Origin: Hyphomonas sediminis | GTDB lineage: Bacteria > Pseudomonadota > Alphaproteobacteria > Caulobacterales > Hyphomonadaceae | Assembly: GCF_019679475.1 (NCBI RefSeq) | Contig: NZ_JAIEZP010000001.1 | Location: 1,364,001 to 1,428,000 of the forward strand | DNA: 64,000 nucleotides | Reading direction: 5' to 3' | Part shown: positions 54,580 to 62,864 of the stretch, in pieces | Numbering within the stretch: position 1 is the first letter of the stretch | Layout of the letters: every line of letters starts with the position of its first letter | Made by a program: the position numbers and the translations under genes | Notes under the pieces: generated by a model | Database searches by the model: none | Told to the model about the DNA's origin: nothing | Seen by the model: the letters and a program-made list of their open reading frames with translations, nothing else

Positions 54580-55134
54580 ATGATGACCACTCCCAAACTC
54601 AAAGGCGTTCACCATGTCGCCTATCGCTGCAAGGATGCGAAGGAGACGGTGGAGTTCTACAAGAAGACGCTGGGCATGGATTTCCAGCTGGCGATTGCCG
54701 AGGACCATGTGCCCTCGACGGGGGCATATGATCCGTATATGCACATTTTCCTCGATGCGGGGAATGGCAATGTGCTGGCCTTTTTCGAGCTGCCCGAGCA
54801 GCCGGAAATGGGGCGCGATCCGAACACGCCGCAATGGGTGCAGCATATCGCGTTCCGCCTCGGCTCGCTGGACGAGCTGCTGGCGACGAAGGCGCATCTG
54901 GAAGGGCTGGGCATCGACGTGCTGGGGCCGACGCATCACGGCATCTTCAAGTCGATCTATTTCTTCGACCCCAACGGGCACCGGCTGGAGCTGGCCGCCG
55001 ACATCGGCACGCCGGAACAGATGGCGCAGCTGAAGTCTGTCGCTGAGCCGATGATTGAAGAGTGGAGCCAGACGAAGAAGGCGCCGAGGCATGCGGCGTG
55101 GCTGCATGAGAAGATTGCGGAAGAGACGAAGTAA
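54580..55134 (+). CDS. VOC (vicinal oxygen chelate) family protein
   Basis: 184 residues. Paired beta-alpha-beta modules of the glyoxalase/extradiol-dioxygenase superfamily: LKGVHHVAYRCKDAKETVEF (His 11/12), NVLAFFELPEQ (Glu near 70), WVQHIAFRLGSLDELLATKA (His near 89), and FDPNGHRLELAAD (Glu near 135). All four usual metal-ligand positions seem filled, so it should be an active metalloenzyme. It lies where homogentisate dioxygenase is often found. Its reaction is unknown; oxygenase, isomerase and glyoxalase are all possible. Confidence 0.88.
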   Translation: MMTTPKLKGVHHVAYRCKDAKETVEFYKKTLGMDFQLAIAEDHVPSTGAYDPYMHIFLDAGNGNVLAFFELPEQPEMGRDPNTPQWVQHIAFRLGSLDELLATKAHLEGLGIDVLGPTHHGIFKSIYFFDPNGHRLELAADIGTPEQMAQLKSVAEPMIEEWSQTKKAPRHAAWLHEKIAEETK

Positions 55135-55158
55135 TTTCCAATCACAGAGATTGCGTCA

Positions 55159-55250
55159 TCCCGGAAATCGCGTAGCGATTATCCGGGACCCAGACCGCAT
55201 ACATATCCACAGAAACTGGGTCCCGGACATTTGCTACGCAAATTCCGGGA
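55159..55250. repeat. inverted pair of family B repeats
   Basis: Hairpin units 55159-55188 (TCCCGGA...TCCGGGA, inner AATCGC/GCGATT) and 55221-55250 (same outer stem, inner ATTTGC/GCAAAT) in opposite orientation. Outside them GTCATCC and GGATGAC, and inside them ACCCAG and CTGGGT, also match. They fill the 138-nt gap between the VOC gene and fumarylacetoacetase. Confidence 0.9.
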
Positions 55251-55272
55251 TGACGGACAGGAAACACCAGAC

Positions 55273-56283
55273 ATGAAACTTGCCACCCTGAAAAACGGCA
55301 CCCGGGATGGGCGCCTTGTTGTTGTCTCGAAGGATCTGACGCGGGCGACGGATGCGGCGCGGATTGCGCCGACGTTGCAGGCGGCGCTGGACAAGTGGGA
55401 GATCTATGGGCCGCAGCTCGCCATGCTGGCCGAGCAGGTGGAGCTGGGCTCTGTGCCGACCTTCCGCTTCCACGAGCATGATTGCGAGAGCCCGCTGCCG
55501 CGTGCCTATCAGTGGGCGGACGGGTCTGCCTATATCAACCATGTAGAGCTGGTGCGCGCGGCGCGCGGGGATAAAGTGCCTGAGAGCTTCTATTCCGATC
55601 CGCTGATGTATCAGGGCGGCAGCGACGGGTTCATTGGCCCGCGCGACGCGATCCCGCTGAAGGATGTGGCCTGGGGCTGTGACATGGAAGGGGAGATCGC
55701 GGTGGTGACCGGCGACGTGCCGATGGGCGCGAGCGAGGCGCAGGCGGCTGAGGCCATCCGCCTCGTGATGATCTGCAATGATGTGTCGCTGCGCGGGCTG
55801 ATCCCCGGCGAACTGGCCAAGGGGTTTGGCTTCTTCCAGTCGAAGCCGGCTTCGGCTTTCTCGCCCGTGGCGGTGACGCCGGACGAGCTGGGCGAAGCGT
55901 GGAAGGGCGGCCTTGTGCACCTGCCGCTGCGGGTGGACCTGAATGGCGCGCCTTTTGGCCGGGCGAATGCGGGCGAGGACGCGACGTTCAGCCTGCCGCG
56001 GCTGGTGGCGCATGCGGCCAAGACCCGCGCGCTGGGCGCTGGATCGATCGTCGGCTCTGGCACCGTTTCCAACAAGGGCGCCGATGGCGGGGCAGGCAAG
56101 CCGGTGGCCGAAGGCGGGCTGGGCTATTCCTGCATCGCGGAAATCCGCATGATCGAGACGATTGCCAGCGGGGCGGCCAAGACGCCGTTCATGAAGCCGG
56201 GCGACACCGTGCGCATCGAGATGCTGGACGCGGCCGGGCATTCGATCTTTGGCGCCATCGAGCAGACGGTTGAGGCGGCGTAA
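55273..56283 (+). CDS. fumarylacetoacetate hydrolase family protein (fumarylacetoacetase)
   Basis: 336 residues from ATG 55273 (MKLATLKNGTRDGRLVVVSK). FAH-fold metal and catalytic regions: PRAYQWADGSAYINHVELVR, VAWGCDMEGEIAVVTGDVP (Glu ligands), VMICNDVSLRGLIPGELAKG (Asp), and GLGYSCIAEIRMIETIASGA. The length and N-terminal FAH_N-like region are those of bacterial two-domain fumarylacetoacetases, and the hppD neighbour supports that it splits fumarylacetoacetate to fumarate and acetoacetate. It is preceded by a family B repeat pair. Confidence 0.9.
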   Translation: MKLATLKNGTRDGRLVVVSKDLTRATDAARIAPTLQAALDKWEIYGPQLAMLAEQVELGSVPTFRFHEHDCESPLPRAYQWADGSAYINHVELVRAARGDKVPESFYSDPLMYQGGSDGFIGPRDAIPLKDVAWGCDMEGEIAVVTGDVPMGASEAQAAEAIRLVMICNDVSLRGLIPGELAKGFGFFQSKPASAFSPVAVTPDELGEAWKGGLVHLPLRVDLNGAPFGRANAGEDATFSLPRLVAHAAKTRALGAGSIVGSGTVSNKGADGGAGKPVAEGGLGYSCIAEIRMIETIASGAAKTPFMKPGDTVRIEMLDAAGHSIFGAIEQTVEAA

Positions 56284-56414
56284 GCCTGTTTCAACAAGTG
56301 TTGAAATTTTGCGCGCGCTGAGGCATTCAGGGCGCGGCAGAATATGATAGGCTGGGCATGAGCGGCCGCGCGCGGCTTGAACCCAGGCGCATGGACAAGG
56401 GAGAGATGGGCCGG

Positions 56415-57116
56415 ATGGCAAACAAGGTCTATAATTCGGCGGCAGAAGCGCTCGACGGGCTGCTGTTCGACGGCATGCTGATCGCAGCAGGCGGCTTTGG
56501 CCTCTGCGGCATTCCGGAGCTTTCCATTGCGGCGATCCGCGAGAGCGGCGTGAAGAACCTGACGGTCGCCTCCAACAATGCGGGCGTGGATGGCTTCGGC
56601 CTCGGCGTGCTGCTGGAGAGCCGGCAGGTGAAGCGGATGATGAGCAGCTATGTCGGCGAGAATGCCGAGTTCATGCGGCAGTACCTCTCCGGCGAGCTGG
56701 AGCTGGAGTTCAACCCGCAGGGCACGCTCGCCGAGCGGATGCGGGCAGGGGGCGCGGGCATTCCGGGCTTCTACACCAAGACCGGCGTTGGCACCGTGAT
56801 TGCCGAGGGCAAGGAAGAAAAGGTATTCAACGGGGAGACCTACATCCTTGAAGAGGGCATCTTTGCCGACCTTGCCATCGTGAAAGCCTGGAAGGCGGAC
56901 ACGACGGGCAACGCCATTTTCCGCAAGACCGCGCGCAACTTCAACCTGCCAGCGGCGACCTGCGGGAAGGTGTGCGTGATGGAGGTCGAGGAGATTGTGG
57001 AGCCGGGCGAGCTTGATCCGGACGGCATCCACCTGCCGGGCATCTATGTGCACCGGCTGGTGCAGGGGCGCCATGAGAAGCGGATCGAGCAGCGGACTGT
57101 GAGGAAGCGGGCATGA
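56415..57116 (+). CDS. 3-oxoacid CoA-transferase subunit A
   Basis: 233 residues from ATG 56415 ([20 protein letters not shown]). The CoA-transferase I glycine loop [20 protein letters not shown], the segment [20 protein letters not shown] and [20 protein letters not shown] are subunit A signatures. With subunit B it moves CoA from succinyl-CoA to acetoacetate. The start is chosen from AGGGAGA 9-12 nt upstream. This fits acetoacetate made by fumarylacetoacetase. Confidence 0.94.
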   Translation: MANKVYNSAAEALDGLLFDGMLIAAGGFGLCGIPELSIAAIRESGVKNLTVASNNAGVDGFGLGVLLESRQVKRMMSSYVGENAEFMRQYLSGELELEFNPQGTLAERMRAGGAGIPGFYTKTGVGTVIAEGKEEKVFNGETYILEEGIFADLAIVKAWKADTTGNAIFRKTARNFNLPAATCGKVCVMEVEEIVEPGELDPDGIHLPGIYVHRLVQGRHEKRIEQRTVRKRA

Positions 57117-57140
57117 GCGTTTCACTCTTTCGTCCGCTTT

Positions 57141-57158
57141 CCCCCGCGCAGGCGGGGG
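57141..57158. repeat. hairpin related to family C
   Basis: CCCCCGC (57141-57147) / GCGGGGG (57152-57158), tetraloop GCAG. A variant of the family C stem, located between the two CoA-transferase genes. Confidence 0.55.
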
Positions 57159-57193
57159 CCTCGCGCGGCAAACAATCCCTTATCCCGAACCAG

Positions 57194-57222
57194 ATCCCCG
57201 CCTTCGCGGGGATGAGCGGAGG
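57194..57222 (+). repeat. family C repeat (copy 2) providing a Shine-Dalgarno sequence
   Basis: Identical 29-nt copy of 51874-51902. Its terminal GGAGG (57218-57222) is 9 nt before the ATG of CoA-transferase subunit B, so this repeat is the only visible ribosome site for that gene. Confidence 0.8.
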
Positions 57223-57231
57223 TTTCTGAAG

Positions 57232-57858
57232 ATGCCCTGGACACGTGATGACATGGCGGCGCGGGCCGCGCAGGAGCTGAAGGACGGGATGTATGTGAAC
57301 CTCGGCATCGGGATTCCGACGCTGGTGGCGAACCATATTCCGGACGGTGTGAACGTGACGCTTCAGTCCGAGAACGGAATGCTCGGCATGGGGCCTTTCC
57401 CCTTCGAGGGCGAGGAAGACCCCGACCTGATCAATGCGGGCAAGCAGACGATTACCGAACTGCCCCAGACGGCCTATTTCGACAGCGCGACATCCTTCGC
57501 GATGATCCGGGGCGGGAAGATCGCCATGGCGATCCTCGGCGCGATGGAAGTGGCGGAGAATGGCGACCTTGCCAACTGGATGATCCCCGGCAAGCTGGTC
57601 AAAGGCATGGGTGGGGCGATGGACCTGGTGGCCGGCGTTGGCCGCGTGGTGGTCGTGATGGATCACGCCAACAAGGCGGGCGAGAGCAAGGTGCTGAAGG
57701 AATGCACCCTGCCGCTGACCGGCAAGGCGGTCGTCAACCGCATCATCACCGACCTTTGCGTGATGGATGTGGTCGAAGGCGGGCTGAAGGTGATCGAGCT
57801 GGCGCCGGGCGTGACGATGGATGAAGTGAAATCCAAGACCGAGGCGAAGCTGGTTTAA
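57232..57858 (+). CDS. 3-oxoacid CoA-transferase subunit B
   Basis: 208 residues. The catalytic Glu is in [14 protein letters not shown] (Glu47), and the signature [20 protein letters not shown] precedes it. Later [20 protein letters not shown] and [20 protein letters not shown] are typical of subunit B. It completes the transferase with subunit A. Separated from A by 115 nt containing a family C repeat, unusual for a pair that is normally tightly coupled. Confidence 0.95.
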   Translation: MPWTRDDMAARAAQELKDGMYVNLGIGIPTLVANHIPDGVNVTLQSENGMLGMGPFPFEGEEDPDLINAGKQTITELPQTAYFDSATSFAMIRGGKIAMAILGAMEVAENGDLANWMIPGKLVKGMGGAMDLVAGVGRVVVVMDHANKAGESKVLKECTLPLTGKAVVNRIITDLCVMDVVEGGLKVIELAPGVTMDEVKSKTEAKLV

Positions 57859-57881
57859 GTACCGGGCGCTTTTCGCCGTCA

Positions 57882-57964
57882 TCCCGGAATTTGCGGAGCA
57901 AATGTCCGGGAACCAGTTTTGCGTGGCCCTGGGTCCCGGACAAGCGCTTTCGCGCTTTCCGGGA
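57882..57964. repeat. inverted pair of family B repeats after CoA-transferase
   Basis: Hairpin units 57882-57911 (inner stem ATTTGC/GCAAAT) and 57934-57964 (inner AAGCGC/GCGCTT), both with outer TCCCGGA/TCCGGGA and facing each other. GTCATCC and GGATGAC bound the element. It lies between the convergent CoA-transferase B and carA genes. Confidence 0.9.
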
Positions 57965-57994
57965 TGACGAAGCTGAGGGATTTTTCCGCCAACC

Positions 57995-58019
57995 ACCTCC
58001 CGCGCTTCGCAGGGGAGGT
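57995..58019. repeat. ACCTCCC/GGGAGGT palindrome
   Basis: ACCTCCC (57995-58001) / GGGAGGT (58013-58019) around GCGCTTCGC. A further distinct palindrome of this interval, 46 nt after the carA stop in the carA direction. Confidence 0.55.
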
Positions 58020-58064
58020 AGATTGCGCGTCGGCGCAAGACGGATGAGAAAATCCGTTTGCGGA

Positions 58065-59222
58065 TTACTTCCCGCGATGCTGGCGCATCAGGCCGGCGAA
58101 CCGGTCGAAGAGGTAGAAGCTGTCCTGCGGGCCGGGGGAGGCTTCGGGGTGGTGCTGGACCGAGATGATCGGCTTGTCTTTCACCGAGAGGCCCGAATTC
58201 GTGCCGTCGAAGAGGGAGCGGTGGCTCTCTTCCACGCCGGGGGGGAGGGTTTCAGGATCGACGGTGAAGCCGTGGTTCATCGAGACGATCTCCACCTTGC
58301 CAGTGGTGAGGTCTTTCACGGGATGGTTTGCGCCGTGGTGGCCCTGCGCCATCTTCTTGGTTTTTGCGCCGAGGGCGAGGCCGAGCATCTGGTGGCCAAG
58401 GCAGATGCCGAGGATCGGCAGGCCGGACGCCACGAGGGTTTTGATCATGCCGCCGGAGCGCTGGAAGGTCGCGGCCGGGTCGCCGGGGCCGTTGGAGAAG
58501 ACGACGCCATCGGGCTTCAGGGCGAGGATTTCCTCAGCGGTCGCGTCGCCATTGACGACGGTTGCGCGCGCGCCGGCATTGGCGAGGTTGCGCAGGATGT
58601 TCTTCTTCACGCCGAAATCGACGACGACGACATGGAATTCGGCATTCGCCAGCGTTTCGTGGCCGGTGCCCGGCTTCCAGAGGCCGGCGGTGTTCTCGTA
58701 GACGGCTTCCTGATCGACGACATCGGCGAGGTCTGCCCCGTCGAGGCCTTCCCAGCCCTTGGCCAGCTCGACGAGGGCGGCAAAGTCGATCTTGCCCTCA
58801 GGCTTGTGACAGATGGCGGCCTTGGGCATGCCTTTTTCGCGGATGCGCTTGGTGAGGGCGCGGGTGTCGATGCCGGAGAGGCCAATGACGCCGCGCTTGG
58901 CCAGCCAGGCGCCGAAATCATCGGTGGCGCGCCAGTTGGAGGGCGCCGTGATCGGCTCGCGGAAGATGGCGCCGCGCGCTGCGTCAGCGGCTGCGGTGGT
59001 CGATTCTTCCTGATCATCGGCGTTTGCGCCGACATTTCCGATGTGGGGGAAGGTAAACAGGACGATCTGGGAAGCGTAGGAGGGGTCCGTCAGGATCTCC
59101 TGATAGCCCGTGATCGCGGTGTTAAAACACAGCTCGCCAACCTTGATACCGGTTGCGCCCGCGCCGAACCCGGCGAAAATCGTCCCATCTTCAAGGGCCA
59201 GAGCGCCGGTCGCTGAGTCCAT
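58065..59222 (-). CDS. carA: carbamoyl-phosphate synthase small subunit
   Basis: 385 residues from ATG 59222, chosen because AGGAA lies about 8 nt upstream; ATG 59240 gives 391. CarA N-terminal domain: [40 protein letters not shown]. The class I glutamine amidotransferase triad is visible: [17 protein letters not shown] (Cys near 271), and [13 protein letters not shown] (His and Glu near 355). It supplies ammonia to CarB for arginine and pyrimidine synthesis. Divergent from yqeY; carB is not in the window. Confidence 0.97.
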   Translation of the reverse strand: MDSATGALALEDGTIFAGFGAGATGIKVGELCFNTAITGYQEILTDPSYASQIVLFTFPHIGNVGANADDQEESTTAAADAARGAIFREPITAPSNWRATDDFGAWLAKRGVIGLSGIDTRALTKRIREKGMPKAAICHKPEGKIDFAALVELAKGWEGLDGADLADVVDQEAVYENTAGLWKPGTGHETLANAEFHVVVVDFGVKKNILRNLANAGARATVVNGDATAEEILALKPDGVVFSNGPGDPAATFQRSGGMIKTLVASGLPILGICLGHQMLGLALGAKTKKMAQGHHGANHPVKDLTTGKVEIVSMNHGFTVDPETLPPGVEESHRSLFDGTNSGLSVKDKPIISVQHHPEASPGPQDSFYLFDRFAGLMRQHRGK

Positions 59223-59384
59223 ATCTTGATTCCTGCTCATGGAAGATATACCCCTCGCCGTTGGTTTTTGCTGGTTGACGCTGTTTTAACCGGTCGGGCT
59301 AAAACTCGGCAGCTTATTGGGGCTGAGTCTCCGCACCGTCAAGCAAGGCGGTGTCGCGGAGTGTAGAAAAGGTACGGGTTCGGC

Positions 59385-59879
59385 ATGGGCCGGGAAGACA
59401 TTTCTGCGTGTTTGGGCCTGAAGGCCCGGATTCTACAGGCGCTTAAGGACGAATCCGCTCAGACGGACAGCGAGACCAGGCTGCAAACGTTGCGCCTGAT
59501 CGAGTGTGCCATCCGCGACCGCGATGTGTGCGCGCGCGGTCGGGGCGAGGGCGAAGGCTGCCCCGACACCGATGTGCAGCGCGTTCTGAAGATCATGATT
59601 GCCCAGCGCGAAGAGTCCGCCGGCGAGCATGAAGAGGAGGGCCGCCTGGAGGAGGCCATCCGCGAGCGTGAGGAAGTTTCGATTATCAATGCTTTCCTGC
59701 CGCAGCCCCTGTCGGGCAGGGCGCTCGACATTGCGGTCAAGCAGGTGGTGGACGATCTGGGCGCCTCCAAGCTCAAGGATCTGGGCCGCTGCGTGACCGA
59801 GCTGAAGGACCGCTATCCCGGCCAGATTGAAGCCGCCAGCGCCGGCAAGGCCGTTCGCACCGCGCTGACCCAGAGCTGA
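59385..59879 (+). CDS. GatB/YqeY domain-containing protein
   Basis: 164 residues. The YqeY-type helical protein shows LQTLRLIECAIRDRDVCARG, VLKIMIAQREESAGEHEEEG, REREEVSIINAFLPQPLSGR and the C-terminal LKDLGRCVTELKDRYPGQIE. The N-terminal 15 residues are longer than usual. Homologues sit near dnaG/rpoD in many bacteria; a tRNA-amidotransferase-like role is suggested by homology to the GatB tail but unproven. Confidence 0.93.
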   Translation: MGREDISACLGLKARILQALKDESAQTDSETRLQTLRLIECAIRDRDVCARGRGEGEGCPDTDVQRVLKIMIAQREESAGEHEEEGRLEEAIREREEVSIINAFLPQPLSGRALDIAVKQVVDDLGASKLKDLGRCVTELKDRYPGQIEAASAGKAVRTALTQS

Positions 59880-59983
59880 AACCAGCCTGACATTTTTCCA
59901 ATCCGAAGACCGACGCGGGCCTGAAGAGGCCTGCGTGGGGCTGCCATGTTCTCGCCCGGAGTCTGAAACCTTGGAAAGGTTCT

Positions 59984-60008
59984 GGAACCCGAGGGTGCAC
60001 GCCCCGTT
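59984..60008 (+). promoter_or_regulatory. candidate EcfG (general stress response) promoter
   Basis: GGAAC (59984-59988), 16 nt, CGTT (60005-60008) matches the EcfG/SigT consensus GGAAC-N16/17-CGTT exactly. It is 36 nt upstream of the PRC-barrel lipoprotein start. AACCTT/AAGGTT (59967-59981) sits just before it. Confidence 0.6.
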
Positions 60009-60043
60009 GGTCCGCCATGGAAACCACCGGAAAGGAATGTGCC

Positions 60044-60784
60044 ATGAAGACCCTGTTTGCGACTGCCAGCGCCGCTGCCCTGATGCTTGGGGCGGCTGCC
60101 TGTTCCGACACCAGCCAGTCGATCGAGACGGCCGGCTATGAAACGAGCGGCCCACAGGTTGAAGAGGTTGCCGACCTTGAAGACCCGACTGCCCAGACCG
60201 CTGAAGCAACCGGCGACCGCGTAGAGTACACGCTTGCCTCGGGCGAGCTGGAAGCCTCCGACCTGATCGGCGCCTCGGTGCACAATCCCGCCGGCGAAGA
60301 GATTGCGACTGTGGCTGACGTGTTCCTGGGCACCGAGGGTATGCAGCCCGTGATCCTGATCCGCGATGGCGGCGTCAGCGGCCTTGGCGGCGACCTGCGC
60401 ACGCTGGCCTTTGAGGCCGCTTCGGTGACGCCCGGCGAGGTGGGCGATGAGCCGGACCTGATCGTCGCGATGTCCGAGGACAGCCTCGAAACCCTGCCGG
60501 AGTTCGAGCAGGAAGAGATGAATGACTATCGCCTGGCTTCTGAAATGATGGGCGCTGTTCCGGCGCTGAGCTTCAGCGGCGACATGGTGCGGGTCAACGA
60601 CCTGATCCTGACCGAGGGCGGTGAGCTGCGCTACGCCGTGATTTCGCCGGGCCTGGCAACGACCGAGCAGGTCGTGATCAACGCCAATGCGATCAAGGTC
60701 GCCGAGGGCGATAGCGATGGCGAGCTGGTGGTGGATATCGACCAGGCCGAGCTCGACGAAGCCCCGATGTACCGCTGGGAATAA
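60044..60784 (+). CDS. PRC-barrel domain lipoprotein
   Basis: 246 residues from ATG 60044 (AAAGGAA upstream). The signal peptide ends in LGAAAC (lipobox). Two PRC-barrel-like units follow an acidic linker: ASDLIGASVHNPAGEEIATV plus VILIRDGGVSGLGGDLRTLA, and GDMVRVNDLILTEGGELRYA. The protein is strongly acidic. PRC-barrel proteins of this sort are often general-stress genes; an exact EcfG promoter match lies upstream. The biochemical role is unknown. Closed by a terminator at 60807. Confidence 0.85.
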   Translation: MKTLFATASAAALMLGAAACSDTSQSIETAGYETSGPQVEEVADLEDPTAQTAEATGDRVEYTLASGELEASDLIGASVHNPAGEEIATVADVFLGTEGMQPVILIRDGGVSGLGGDLRTLAFEAASVTPGEVGDEPDLIVAMSEDSLETLPEFEQEEMNDYRLASEMMGAVPALSFSGDMVRVNDLILTEGGELRYAVISPGLATTEQVVINANAIKVAEGDSDGELVVDIDQAELDEAPMYRWE

Positions 60785-60806
60785 TCGTCGTCAGCGATTG
60801 ATCCGG

Positions 60807-60840
60807 AAGGCCCTGCTGCAAGGCGGGGCCTTTTCTTTTG
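60807..60840 (+). terminator. intrinsic terminator after PRC-barrel gene
   Basis: AAGGCCC (60807-60813), 12-nt loop, GGGCCTT (60826-60832), then TTCTTTTG. Separates it from dnaG. Confidence 0.8.
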
Positions 60841-60913
60841 CGCGCATTGTAAATTTGCACGGGATGCCAATGTTGCGTATCCGCCGCGCCGCGAAAGAGG
60901 TATTCTCAGCCCG

Positions 60914-62785
60914 ATGTCATCTGCCCCCACCATTCGCATTCCCGATGGGTTCGTCGAGGAGCTGAAGGCCCGTATCCGGCCTTCGGATGTGATCGGGCGC
61001 AAGGTGAAACTGACCAAGAAGGGCAAGGAATGGGTGGGGCTTTCTCCCTTCACGGCGGAGAAGACGCCGAGCTTCTATGTCAACGACCAGAAGCGCATCT
61101 TCAAATGCTTCTCCTCTGGCATGGGCGGGGATGTGATCAACTTCGTGATGGAGACCGAGCGGCTCTCTTTCATGGAAGCGGTGGAGAAGCTGGCCGAAGA
61201 AGCAGGCATGGCCCTGCCGAAGGCGAGCCCGGCGGCGGTTGAAGAATACGACCATCGCAAACGGCTGCAGGCGGCGTGCGAGGCGGCGGCGGAGTTCTTC
61301 GAGGAACGGCTGCGATCCAATGAAGGGGCCGGCGCGCGCAGCTATCTGGAGGGCAGGGGGCTCGGCGCGACGAGCTGGGGCCGGTATCGCCTCGGCTACG
61401 CGCCCGATGACTGGCGCCGCACACGCGCGCACCTGCACGAGAAGGGCTTCACGGACGGCGAGCTGCTGGAAGCGGGCATCATCAAGGAAAGCGACCGGGG
61501 CGGCGAACCCTACGACATGTTCCGCGGGCGCCTGATGTTTCCCATTCCGGATTCGCGCGGCGGGATCATCGCGTTCGGCGGCCGCGCGCTGCAGCCCGAT
61601 GCCAAGCCGAAATACCTGAACTCGGGCGATACGAGCCTCTTCCACAAGTCGAACGTTCTGTACCGCTACAAGGCGGCGCGGGAAGCGCTGGGCCATGGCG
61701 AGGGCGGCGGGCTGATCGTCTGCGAAGGCTACATGGACGTGATCGCCATGTGCGAGGCGGGCTTTGGCAATGCTGTGGCCCCGCTGGGCACGGCGCTGAC
61801 CGAGGAACAGCTGCAGCTGATCTGGCGGGCGGGGCCAGAGCCGGTGATGTGTTTCGATGGCGACCGGGCGGGCCTGGGCGCCGCCTATCGCGCGCTGGAC
61901 CGGGCGTTGCCGTTTGTGGAGCCGGGGCGGTCTGTCTTCTTTGTGCTGCTGCCCGATGGCATGGACCCCGATGACCTGATCCGCGAACGCGGGCGGATGG
62001 CGATGGCCGAGCAGCTGGACGGTCGGTTGCCGCTGTCGGAGCTGCTGTGGCGGCGCGAGCGGGACGCTGAGCCGGTGGATACGCCCGAGCGGCAGGCGGG
62101 ACTGGAAGCGCGGCTGATGGGGGCGTGCGGGCATATTCGCCATGCCGGCGTGAAGGCGGCCTATGAACGCGACCTGAAATCCCGGCTGCGGGACCATCTG
62201 TGGCAGCTCCGCGAGGCCAAGCGCGCCAACAGTTTCAAACGGGGACGGCCCGGTTCGGGACAGATTCCCGCAGGCGGCGAGCCGGCCCAGGAAGTGCTCA
62301 AGCAGGGGGCGCCGGAGAATATTGCCGGGCTGAACCTCATCCTGCGCGCGGTCGATAATCCGGGCCTGCTGGCGATGGGCGCCGAGCTGCTCGCCCAATG
62401 CACACCGGCTGACGCCGATGTCGCAAGGCTGCGCGATGCAGTTCTTGACCTTGCAAATGACGGAATCCCCATTGACCGCGGGACAATCACCGCCCATCTA
62501 GCGAATTCTGGGAACATACGTGCTGCCGGTCTGCTCAAAGATTATCCCGCAACGCCTCACATAGCGGCCAATGGGTCCGAGGCTCGGGAATGGCTGATCG
62601 CTCTAGAGCAATACGTGGTGATACGGCGTTCCAGCGACCAGGAGACGGGCTCTGGCACGGATAGTGCGAGCGCGGACCCTACGCTGTCCCCGCAAGAATG
62701 GCGGAGACGGCACCAAATGGTTGCTGAGCGCAGGGCATTGAAAGCCCGTATGAACGAAGCATCCAGCAAACACGGCGACAGCTGA
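60914..62785 (+). CDS. dnaG: DNA primase
   Basis: 623 residues. The N-terminal zinc-region equivalent is WVGLSPFTAEKTPSFYVNDQ followed by RIFKCFSSGMGGDVINFVME, in which three of the four usual Cys/His ligands are replaced by Ser/Thr. The Toprim core shows FRGRLMFPIPDSRGGIIAFG, GGLIVCEGYMDVIAMCEAGF (near 268) and CFDGDRAGLGAAYRALDRAL. The C-terminus carries the helicase-binding domain. It synthesises replication primers. It lies directly upstream of rpoD, 79 nt apart. Confidence 0.97.
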   Translation: MSSAPTIRIPDGFVEELKARIRPSDVIGRKVKLTKKGKEWVGLSPFTAEKTPSFYVNDQKRIFKCFSSGMGGDVINFVMETERLSFMEAVEKLAEEAGMALPKASPAAVEEYDHRKRLQAACEAAAEFFEERLRSNEGAGARSYLEGRGLGATSWGRYRLGYAPDDWRRTRAHLHEKGFTDGELLEAGIIKESDRGGEPYDMFRGRLMFPIPDSRGGIIAFGGRALQPDAKPKYLNSGDTSLFHKSNVLYRYKAAREALGHGEGGGLIVCEGYMDVIAMCEAGFGNAVAPLGTALTEEQLQLIWRAGPEPVMCFDGDRAGLGAAYRALDRALPFVEPGRSVFFVLLPDGMDPDDLIRERGRMAMAEQLDGRLPLSELLWRRERDAEPVDTPERQAGLEARLMGACGHIRHAGVKAAYERDLKSRLRDHLWQLREAKRANSFKRGRPGSGQIPAGGEPAQEVLKQGAPENIAGLNLILRAVDNPGLLAMGAELLAQCTPADADVARLRDAVLDLANDGIPIDRGTITAHLANSGNIRAAGLLKDYPATPHIAANGSEAREWLIALEQYVVIRRSSDQETGSGTDSASADPTLSPQEWRRRHQMVAERRALKARMNEASSKHGDS

Positions 62786-62864
62786 GCGGTAGCGGCAAGG
62801 CGAGAGGCAACTGGCAGGCGGTCTGGAGAGAGGCTGCCGGGTCCGGACGGGAGAAGGCTGAAAC

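Noticed and set aside
51874..58019. CRISPR array as an explanation for the short palindromic repeats
   Set aside because: Repeats are few, irregularly spaced, in both orientations, separated by genes, with no regular spacers and no cas genes.
60917..62497. 526-codon frame antisense to dnaG
   Set aside because: Primase motifs are clear on the plus strand; this frame is Arg/Gln/His-rich without family features.
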